Shown here one piece after another: positions 1-5,544 of a stretch of DNA of 5,544 bases. Each line of letters opens with the position of its first letter. Within the stretch, counting starts at the first letter, position 1. The translations under genes and the position numbers were made by a program. The notes beneath the pieces were generated by a model, which was given only the letters and a program-made list of their open reading frames with translations, was not told where the DNA came from and ran no database searches. The stretch lies in NCBI GenBank assembly GCA_947505565.1, contig CANNLB010000248.1:1-5544 (forward strand), in the 5' to 3' direction. The DNA comes from Acidobacteriota bacterium. GTDB taxonomy: Bacteria > Acidobacteriota > Terriglobia > Bryobacterales > Bryobacteraceae.

Positions 1-336
1 GTTGAGGAAAGAGGCGCGGTGGGGTCCGATGTTGCCGACGCCGTGAACGACGAAGGGGGGAATGGTGAGGAGGGCGGGGCGGTGTTCGCCGAGTTCGAGT
101 TCGACGCGGGCACCGGCGGTAGGCGAGTCCTCACGGATGTCGATAAGGACGACTCTGAAGGTTCCTTCGGTAAAGCAGAGGCGGTCGGTTTGGCGAGCGT
201 GATAGTTCCAGCCGCGAATGGAGGCAGGCGCGGCGTGGACCTGGTAGACGTGGACGATGGGATCGGCTAGGGGGGCGTTACGGGTTGTGAAGATTTCGAA
301 CAGGTGCCCGCGCGCGTCGGAGTGGGGTGGCACCAT
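1..336 (-). CDS. RmlC-like dTDP-4-dehydrorhamnose 3,5-epimerase family cupin (partial, 3' end outside window)
   Basis: The visible 112 residues match the RmlC cupin fold: a DARGHLFE segment (residues 7-14), VYQV (30-33), IRGWNYH followed by RQTDRL (40-53), VVLIDIRE then SPT (62-73), and LLTIPPFVVHGVGNIG (89-104). In the family these are the nucleotide-sugar pocket and core beta-strands. RmlC enzymes epimerise C3 and C5 of dTDP-4-keto-6-deoxyglucose in the cytoplasm, on the way to dTDP-rhamnose or related deoxysugars for surface polysaccharide. In RmlC the catalytic base is the His of RG-x-H; here that place is Asn44, so activity is doubtful or altered, and a nearby His46 exists. The ATG at 336-334 is the only ordinary start codon. 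The frame stays open to a TAA at 435-433 and the residues just before the ATG (GRIHGCHGF) look family-like, so the true N-terminus may lie upstream with no usable start. No clear ribosome binding site is seen. Sugar specificity cannot be assigned. Confidence 0.8.
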   Translation of the reverse strand, partial: MVPPHSDARGHLFEIFTTRNAPLADPIVHVYQVHAAPASIRGWNYHARQTDRLCFTEGTFRVVLIDIREDSPTAGARVELELGEHRPALLTIPPFVVHGVGNIGPHRASFLN

Positions 337-697
337 AAAGCCGTGGCAGCCGTGGATGCGACCCGTTACTAGTTCTAAGGGATTTGGGGCTGGGAGGACG
401 TCTTGTCGAACCTGATCCTGTAGGAACTGCCGTTACAAGAGGGAGGAAATCAAAATTCCCCTTGAGTTTATCGAATTGCGCAGAACCGTTGCAAGGACTA
501 GCCGGCGTCGTGGGCGGCTTGTTTGAAGCGGAAGGCTTCTTCGAGTTACTCGGGGAGGTCGAATTGGTTGGAGTAGCGTTTGAAACATGCGCGCATCCAG
601 GAGTCGGCGATGTTGGTTTCGGCGGTGAAGACGGTACCGCTGTAGTCAGAGAAGTGGGTGATATCCGGCACGGGAACAGGCTAGCATCAAATAACGA
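337..697. other. Stretch without an intact gene, between the epimerase-like gene and the membrane-protein relic
   Basis: About 360 bases with no complete gene. Positions 337-435 extend the epimerase frame upstream without an ATG, GTG or TTG start. Positions 436-497 show nothing recognisable. Positions 498-680 carry a protein-like minus-strand stretch with stops, listed separately. No sigma-70 promoter with both boxes, no tRNA-like fold and no inverted repeat ending in a T-run was seen. The mix of broken reading frames suggests a decayed region rather than a compact regulatory spacer. Confidence 0.5.
498..680 (-). pseudogene. Unidentified protein-coding remnant with in-frame stops
   Basis: On the minus strand the frame is open from just after a TAG (683-681). 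From the GTG at 671-669 it reads 41 residues, including SDYSGTVF, TAETNIADSW, MRACFKRYSN and QFDLPE, then TAA (548-546). The same frame continues for 15 more residues (LEEAFRFKQAAHDAG) to a TAG at 500-498. The residue mix (Trp, Tyr, Phe, Met, Cys, and acidic and basic residues alternating) is that of a real soluble protein, unlike the Arg/Pro/Ser-rich shadow frames nearby, and it stays protein-like across the TAA. I infer a broken gene fragment with one nonsense codon. I do not recognise the family. It could also be a genuine tiny ORF of 41 residues or chance. It lies just upstream of the epimerase-like gene on the same strand but in a different context, and is separated from it by more stops. 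Confidence 0.3.
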
Positions 698-1261
698 TGC
701 GGAATCAGCGTTTTCAGCTGTTGGGGGGCACCTCGCGATTGTCGCGGTGATGTTTTTGACGGCGGGAGGGTTGGCTTGGTGGAGCCGGCGCGGCTGCCGC
801 TGCCACTTTGCGATTTGATTCTTTGGTTGACGGTGGCGGCGATGTTGGTGAAGCCGCAGTTTGTGTTGGAGTTTTGCTTTTTTGCGGGATTAGCGGGGAC
901 TTCGATGGCGGTGTTGAGGCGGACTTATGGGAGCCGTTTCCGAGTTCTCCGACGGTGTATTTCTTTTTGGCGCACTGCGGGATCGTCGCTTGTGTTTTGT
1001 ATCTTTGGTGGAGTAAGACGATGGGGCCGCTGCCGGGGTGTGTGCGGCGGGTGATGCTGGCGTTGAACGGAGATGCGGTGGGGTTGGGGTTGTTCAACTG
1101 GGGATGGGAGACGAACTAAATGTACCTGTGGCGGAAGCCGGAGAATACTTCGTTGCTTGCCTATCTGGACCCTTGGCCTGTTTATCTGGGGGGGCGGGGA
1201 GGTGGTGGTATTTCTGCTGTTCAGCTTACGGGCGCTGCTATTTCTTCAGCGGAAGGCTTAA
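697..1261 (+). pseudogene. Decayed YwaF/TMEM164-family (TIGR02206-type) integral membrane protein
   Basis: Pieces of one polytopic membrane protein follow each other in shifting plus-strand frames. From ATG 697: MRNQRFQLLG. Then, after a missing base in the G-run at 723-728, HLAIVAVMFLTAGGLAWW. From about 782: RLPLPLCDLILWLTVAAML, then FAGLAGTSMAVL. After a missing base near 917-918: ADLWEPFP, YFFLAHCGIVACVLYLWW and FNWGWETN, then TAA at 1117-1119 where the family has Tyr (TNYMYL). Then MYLWRKPENTSLLAYLDPWP, and after an extra base in the G-run 1188-1194, GGGEVVVFLLF to a TAA at 1259-1261. The order and motifs (PLxLCDL, GLAGT, AHxG, TN-MYL, RKP, PWP) fit YwaF-like proteins. Only about eight residues separate the first helix from LPLPLC, where the family has a further helix, so about 35-40 codons seem deleted. 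The conserved Cys (809-811) and His (973-975) survive. Family role in bacteria is not settled. The number and type of lesions make this a non-functional relic. Confidence 0.85.
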
Positions 1262-4200
1262 TCCAGATGGCGAGGATTTGTTTGAGGTGGGCGATGTGGA
1301 AGGGTTTGGTGATGTAGTCGTCCATGCCGGCGGCGAGGCAACGCTCGCGGTTGCCGGCGATGGCGTTGGCGGTTAGGGCGATGATCGGCGGGTAGGGGGA
1401 GCGAGAACGGATAGCAGCGGTGGCGGCGAAGCCGTCCATGTTGGGCATTTGGCAGTCCATGAGGATGAGGTCGTAGGTGTTGGTTTCGGCGAGAGAGACG
1501 GCGGCGAGTCCGTCGTTGGCGACATCAACTTGGTAGCCCAGTTTTTGGAGCAGGAGGCGGGCGAGGGTTTGGTTGGCTGGATTGTCCTCGACCACAAGGA
1601 TGCGGTGGCCGTGGAGAGTTGGTGCGCTGGGAGGGCGGGAAAAAGGAGCGGCGGGGGAGGGATGGAGGAGGTCGGTGATGGCGTGGTGCAACTGTTCGGG
1701 GCGGACGAGTGGTTTAGCGAAAACGCCGGCGAAGCCGAGGCGCAGCCAGTTTTGGGCGTCGGTTTGGCCGGAGGGTGCAGAGGCAAGGGCGATGAGCGGC
1801 AGGCCGGGGAGGCGGGAGGCGATTTCGACGAGGGAGGCGTCGATGAGGCCGAGGGTAAAGGGCTCCGTGGTTTGAGCGAGGGCGGCGACGGCTGCGGCGG
1901 CACTGGTGGCCAAGTGGTAGGGCCAGCCCCAGGCTTGGCACCAGTCGGCGAGGACACGTCCGGCGGCCGGCAGATCGTCGACGATGAGCACGTGGGGGGG
2001 CGGATTGCGAGAGGGAGGCGGCGGATCGGGGAGTGGAGCGTCGGCGGGCGTGGGCAGTCGGAAGGAGAACGTGGAGCCGACGCCGCAGGTGCTCTCGAAG
2101 TCGAGTTGGCCGCCCATGGCCTCGATGAGGCGGCGGGAGATCACGAGGCCGAGGCCGGTGCCGCCGAAGCGGCGGGTGGAGGAGGAATCAACTTGAGTGA
2201 AATCGGAGAAGAGTTGGTTTTGCTGGGAGGTTTCGATGCCGATGCCGGTATCGGTGATGGAGACGCGAAGGGAGTGGGGGGCGTCGGCGTGGGCTTGGAT
2301 GACGATGGTGCCTTTTTCGGTGAACTTGAGGGCGTTGCCGGCTAGATTGAGCAGGACTTGGCGGATGCGTCCGGCGTCGCCGAGGACGAAGCGGGGCAGG
2401 CGAAGGCCCCAATCGAGGACGATTTCGACGGCGGAGGAGCGGCAACGGGGGCTGAGGAGTTCGCAGACTTCGACGGCGATTTGGCGGGCGTCGCAGGGCA
2501 GGGCGTCGAGGGTCATGCGACCGGCTTCGATTTTTGAGAAGTCGAGGATGTCGTTGACGAGACAACGAAGGGCTTCGGTGGAGTCGCGGAGGGTGTTGAC
2601 GTATTCGCGTTGGTCGGGGAGGAGGGGAGTGTCGGCGAGGATGCTTGCGAAGCCCAGGATTCCGTTGAGGGGTGTGCGGATTTCATGGCTCATGTTGGCG
2701 AGGAAAGTGGATTTGGCGCGGGAAGCGTCCTCGGCGGCTTGGCGGGCGAGGGTGAGTTGGCGGGCGGCGTCCTTCTGAACGGTGATGTCAGCGACTATGC
2801 CGAGGAAGCCGGTGATTTCGCCGGCTGGGTTTCGCACGGAAGTAAGCGAGAGGAGTCCGGAGAAGTGGGAGCCGTCCTTGTGGACAAAGGTCCATTCGTC
2901 CGTGTTGGGAAGATTCCGACGGGCGCGAGCGAAGAAGACTTCAGCTTCGGACTCGATCGGGATGCCGAGTTGGCCGCTGACCACCGAGGCACGGGCAACG
3001 ATTTCTTCTTCAAGATGGAACACGGCCGGGGTAGTGCGGTCGATCACCTCCGCGGCGGAGTATCCGAGCATGGCTTCGGCCGTGCGGTTGAAGGAGACAA
3101 TGAGGCCAGAAGGGGAGGTGCCGATGACGCCGAACCCAGCGAAATCGGAGAAAGCGGTCTGCCAAGCGACGGCGGTGGCGAGGCGATTTTCGGAGGCTTT
3201 GCGTTCGGTGATGTCGTGGACGAGGACGAGGCGGGAGTCGTCGGATTGGGTGGGGGCGAGGCGGAGTTCGAGCGTGAGGCCGCCGAGTTCGCATTGGCTG
3301 GTGATGGTGCCAGCGGAGTGAGGTTGGTCGAGCATCTTGCGGATGGCGTGCGCGACCGGGGGGAGGATGGCGGCGCCGGACGGGTCGGTGAGGGAGGGGA
3401 ATCCAAGTGGGTAATGGAGATCGAACAGTTTTCCGGCGGGGTTTATTCTTAGCAGAGCGTCGGGGATGGCGGTGAGCAGTTCGCGTCGGTACAGTTTGGA
3501 CTGGCGGACGAGATCCAGCCTTTGGCGGTTGAGGGTGATGTCTTCGACGGTACCGTTTAGGGTCACGCAGCGACCGTGTTTGAATTGGGGTTCGCTGATG
3601 ATACGGAGCCAGATCCCATTGCCCTTGGCGGTGACGGCGGGCCATTCGCCGTCCCAGCCTTCCCCCGTTTCGATGGCACGGGCCATGAGCGATTGGACTT
3701 CCTCGCGCACGGAGGGGTGGTAGAAGTTTGTGGCCGTTTCCAGGTTGGGCACGAAATCGGGTTCGACTTCGTAGATGAGCCGAACTTGATCGCTCCAGAT
3801 GAGGTGGTTCCGTTCGACGTCTACCTGCCAAGCGCCGATTTTGGCGAGTTTTGATATCTGAGTGAGGAGGCGGGTGTTTTCCTGAAGACTCTGCTCGGCT
3901 AGTTTGCGGGCGGAGATGTCGAGCTGGATGGCCATGAAGCCTGTGATGTCACCTTGGGTATCGGAGAGGGGTTGGACATCGATGTTGAGCCAATAGCGGC
4001 GGCCGTTTTTCGAGTAGTTGAGGATTTCGACGTTGAAGCCGAGGCCGAGAGCGAGTTGAAAGCGCATATGGGCGACAACGGCGGGGTCGGTCTCCGGCCC
4101 CTGCAGGAGGTCGCCGGGTTTACGGCCGATCGATTCGGCGAGTAAGTAGCCGGAGACGCGGGTGAAGCCTTCGTTCACCCATTCGATGCGGCCCGCGGCG

Positions 4201-4634
4201 TCGGTGATGACGACGGAGTTGGCGGTACAGGCGGCGATGAGGGCGAGGCGGGAGAGGTCCGCCTCCATTTTCTTTTGGGCTGTGATGTCTCGGGCGGACG
4301 CGTAGACGATGCCCTGTGCATCCTGGGTGGCGGACCAACTGAGCCATTTGTAGGAGCCGTCGGCGCAGCGGTAGCGGTTGGTGAAGTTCGTGACGGGAAG
4401 GCCCGAGGCGCGAAGGGCAGCGGTCTGAACGGTAGCAGCACGGTCTTCAGGATGAACGAGTTCGAGAAACGGAAAGGCTCGCAGTTCGGCGGCGGAATAG
4501 CCAAGCGCCCGCTCAAAAGCGGGATTGACCCAACGGAAGACACCGCCCGAATCCGCCGTGCATAAAAGAGCAAGAGAGGCGAGACAAAAACGTTGGTAGT
4601 CGACGGGCGGGGGATCAGACAAGATTCGCCACAA
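1221..4634 (-). CDS. Soluble multi-PAS hybrid sensor histidine kinase with two receiver domains
   Basis: This 1137-residue protein has five PAS domains (about 15-120, 127-243, 258-370, 382-478, 490-622), most ending in a D-I-T/S motif. A helical linker leads to HisKA (642-708; phospho-acceptor His650 in SHEIRTPLNG). HATPase_c follows (about 750-862), with N-box Asn767, G1 box DTGIGI from Asp795 and G2 box GTGLGL 825-830. After a Pro-rich linker comes REC1 (881-990; acidic pair 886-887, Asp932, Lys974), which lacks the usual MPxMDG turn. REC2 (about 1010-1130; Asp1017, Asp1060, Thr1088, Lys1110) is canonical. No signal peptide, membrane helix, HPt or DNA-binding domain is seen, so it should sense in the cytoplasm and pass phosphate to an HPt protein encoded elsewhere. 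PAS2 is LOV-like (GRKPGDLLQG) without the photoactive Cys. The start is TTG 4634; the frame is open back to the upstream gene's stop but offers no ATG or GTG, and GGAG directly abuts the TTG, so TTG 4622 is an alternative. The signal sensed is unknown. Confidence 0.95.
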   Translation of the reverse strand: MWRILSDPPPVDYQRFCLASLALLCTADSGGVFRWVNPAFERALGYSAAELRAFPFLELVHPEDRAATVQTAALRASGLPVTNFTNRYRCADGSYKWLSWSATQDAQGIVYASARDITAQKKMEADLSRLALIAACTANSVVITDAAGRIEWVNEGFTRVSGYLLAESIGRKPGDLLQGPETDPAVVAHMRFQLALGLGFNVEILNYSKNGRRYWLNIDVQPLSDTQGDITGFMAIQLDISARKLAEQSLQENTRLLTQISKLAKIGAWQVDVERNHLIWSDQVRLIYEVEPDFVPNLETATNFYHPSVREEVQSLMARAIETGEGWDGEWPAVTAKGNGIWLRIISEPQFKHGRCVTLNGTVEDITLNRQRLDLVRQSKLYRRELLTAIPDALLRINPAGKLFDLHYPLGFPSLTDPSGAAILPPVAHAIRKMLDQPHSAGTITSQCELGGLTLELRLAPTQSDDSRLVLVHDITERKASENRLATAVAWQTAFSDFAGFGVIGTSPSGLIVSFNRTAEAMLGYSAAEVIDRTTPAVFHLEEEIVARASVVSGQLGIPIESEAEVFFARARRNLPNTDEWTFVHKDGSHFSGLLSLTSVRNPAGEITGFLGIVADITVQKDAARQLTLARQAAEDASRAKSTFLANMSHEIRTPLNGILGFASILADTPLLPDQREYVNTLRDSTEALRCLVNDILDFSKIEAGRMTLDALPCDARQIAVEVCELLSPRCRSSAVEIVLDWGLRLPRFVLGDAGRIRQVLLNLAGNALKFTEKGTIVIQAHADAPHSLRVSITDTGIGIETSQQNQLFSDFTQVDSSSTRRFGGTGLGLVISRRLIEAMGGQLDFESTCGVGSTFSFRLPTPADAPLPDPPPPSRNPPPHVLIVDDLPAAGRVLADWCQAWGWPYHLATSAAAAVAALAQTTEPFTLGLIDASLVEIASRLPGLPLIALASAPSGQTDAQNWLRLGFAGVFAKPLVRPEQLHHAITDLLHPSPAAPFSRPPSAPTLHGHRILVVEDNPANQTLARLLLQKLGYQVDVANDGLAAVSLAETNTYDLILMDCQMPNMDGFAATAAIRSRSPYPPIIALTANAIAGNRERCLAAGMDDYITKPFHIAHLKQILAIWIKPSAEEIAAPVS

Positions 4635-4697
4635 CTCCAGTGGAACAGATCGGCGGAAGGAAGCAGCTCGGGAATTTGATTTTATCTTTGTTAGCGT

Positions 4698-5544
4698 TTA
4701 CATGACGGGACCGATCCGCCAGGGCACGAATTCCTGATGGCCGAGGCGTTCGGCGCAGGTTTGCTCGCCGCTGGCGACGCGGAGGATCATATCAAAGATA
4801 TCCTGGCCGATTTGCTGGACGGTGGCTTCGCCGTCGGAGATGCGGCCGGCGTTGATATCCATGTTGTCGCGCATGCGGCGGAAGGTGTTTGAATTTGTGG
4901 CGACCTTGACGACCGGGATGGTGGGAAAGCCGATGGCGCTGCCGCGGCCGGTGGTGAAACAGATGACGTTACAACCGCCGGCGGCGAGTCCGGTGAGGGA
5001 GACGGGATCGTAGCCGGGGGTGTTCATGAAGCCGAAGCCCGGTTCGGTAATGCGCTCGGCGTACTCGTATACCTGATTTAGGGTAGACGTGCCGCCTTTG
5101 GCGACGGCACCGAGGCTTTTTTCCAGAATATTGGTGAGGCCGCCTTCCTTGTTGCCGGGGGAGGGGTTGTCGTTGAAGTTGGAGTTCGCGAACTGATTTA
5201 AATAAACCTTGTACTCGGCGATCATGCGGAGGAGCTTTTCGCCGGTGGCGCGGTTGCGGGCGCGTTTGACGAGCAGGTGTTCGGCTCCGATGATTTCGGT
5301 GGTTTCGGCGAGGATGCTGGCGGCGCCGAGTTCGGCGAGCAGGTCCGAGCAGTGGCCGAGGGCGGGGTTGGCGGTGATGCCGGAGAAGGAATCCGAGCCG
5401 CCGCAGTTAAGGCCGAGGGTGATGAGGCTGGCGGGGAGTTCGGTGCGGTGTTCGGCGGAGAGGCCTTCCATCTGCTCCAGGATGAACTTGCGGGCGGCTT
5501 CGATGGCGCCCTTGGTGCCGCCGGAGTTTTGGAGGGTCATGCCC
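4698..5544 (-). CDS. uxaA: Altronate dehydratase, large C-terminal portion (UxaA family; partial, 5' end outside window)
   Basis: The visible part covers the C-terminal UxaA/GarD domain. Numbering from the in-frame Met at 5540, it has TLQNSGGTKGAIEA (2-15), LGLNCGGSDSFSGITANPA (42-60), AETTEIIGAEHLL (78-90), NDNPSPGNKEGGLTNILEKS (123-142), AVAKGG (145-150), MNTPGYDPVS (172-181), CFTTGRGS (194-201), MDINAG (227-232) and FVPWRIGPVM at the end. The family dehydrates altronate (UxaA) or galactarate (GarD) in a metal-dependent reaction. GAEHLL, the NPSPGNK-GGLT-ILEKSLGAVAKGG block and TPGYDPVS fit the altronate branch, which yields 2-keto-3-deoxygluconate from D-galacturonate. That Met is internal: the codon before it (Gly) and family alignment show the gene running past the window edge, so the N-terminal SAF domain is not seen. 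It ends in TAA, 63 bases before the kinase start on the same strand. Another sugar-acid specificity within the family is possible. Confidence 0.92.
   Translation of the reverse strand, partial: GMTLQNSGGTKGAIEAARKFILEQMEGLSAEHRTELPASLITLGLNCGGSDSFSGITANPALGHCSDLLAELGAASILAETTEIIGAEHLLVKRARNRATGEKLLRMIAEYKVYLNQFANSNFNDNPSPGNKEGGLTNILEKSLGAVAKGGTSTLNQVYEYAERITEPGFGFMNTPGYDPVSLTGLAAGGCNVICFTTGRGSAIGFPTIPVVKVATNSNTFRRMRDNMDINAGRISDGEATVQQIGQDIFDMILRVASGEQTCAERLGHQEFVPWRIGPVM

Noticed and set aside
384..818. Plus-strand frame of 144 codons read as one protein
   Set aside because: Only its last 30 or so codons are meaningful (the first helix of the membrane-protein relic); the upstream part is chance reading through the gene-free stretch.
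714..1097. Minus-strand frame of 127 codons opposite the membrane-protein relic
   Set aside because: Low-complexity Ser/Pro/Lys/Thr-rich protein with no family look, while the plus strand carries clear motifs of a known family over the same bases.
1233..1251. Short hairpin (five-base stem, nine-base loop) near the convergent 3' ends, considered as a terminator
   Set aside because: The stem is short, it lies inside kinase coding sequence, and no T-run follows on either strand.
697..1261. Programmed frameshifting or recoding as an explanation for the broken membrane-protein frame
   Set aside because: Several shifts of different sign, a nonsense codon and an apparent internal deletion together fit decay, not programmed recoding, and no slippery heptamer with a downstream structure was evident.
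1449..2345. Long plus-strand open frame of about 298 codons, antisense to the kinase
   Set aside because: It is Gly/Glu/Val/Asp-rich, mirrors the GC-rich third positions of the kinase and shows no domain; a shadow frame. The similar plus-strand frame at 2610-3452 is rejected for the same reason.
3010..3831. Minus-strand frame of about 273 codons inside the kinase, rich in Arg, Pro and His
   Set aside because: It overlaps PAS-coding sequence in a different frame, and its composition is typical of an out-of-frame reading of GC-rich DNA.
4679..4706. AT-rich stretch on the minus strand with TAAAAT as a possible -10 box for the kinase
   Set aside because: No acceptable -35 hexamer at 16-18 bases upstream; the AT-richness alone is not enough to call a promoter.

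Overview
The window is GC-rich bacterial DNA. It holds two confident minus-strand genes, one partial minus-strand gene at the left edge, and a decayed plus-strand gene. No gene is a strict taxonomic marker. The very GC-rich codon use, the long cytoplasmic multi-PAS hybrid kinase, the altronate-type dehydratase and the YwaF/TMEM164-type membrane protein relic would suit an environmental Acidobacteriota, Verrucomicrobiota or related soil bacterium. That placement is a guess.

Layout, left to right. Positions 1-336 (minus) hold the N-terminal part of a cupin of the dTDP-4-dehydrorhamnose 3,5-epimerase (RmlC) type; its 3' end lies outside the window. In it, the position usually held by the catalytic His reads Asn. 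Positions 337-696 contain no intact gene. A short protein-like minus-strand stretch with in-frame stops (498-680) looks like the remains of something I cannot identify. Positions 697-1261 (plus) hold the relic of a YwaF/TMEM164-family (TIGR02206-type) polytopic membrane protein. It is broken by at least three frameshifts, one in-frame TAA and an apparent internal deletion of about one transmembrane helix. Its last 41 bases overlap the end of the convergent kinase gene.

Positions 1221-4634 (minus) encode a 1137-residue soluble hybrid sensor histidine kinase with the order PAS x5 - HisKA - HATPase_c - REC - REC. The first receiver is atypical and the second canonical. Sixty-three bases upstream on the same strand, 4698-5544 carries the C-terminal part of an altronate dehydratase (UxaA) of the hexuronate degradation route; its 5' end is outside the window.

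The dehydratase and the kinase could be co-transcribed (same strand, short gap, no visible terminator), but nothing in the sequence shows a functional link. I found no RNA gene, CRISPR array, insertion sequence, origin or convincing terminator. The most informative observation is the decayed membrane-protein gene: no single open frame covers it, so standard gene callers would miss it or report only pieces. I did not find evidence for a new multi-gene system here.
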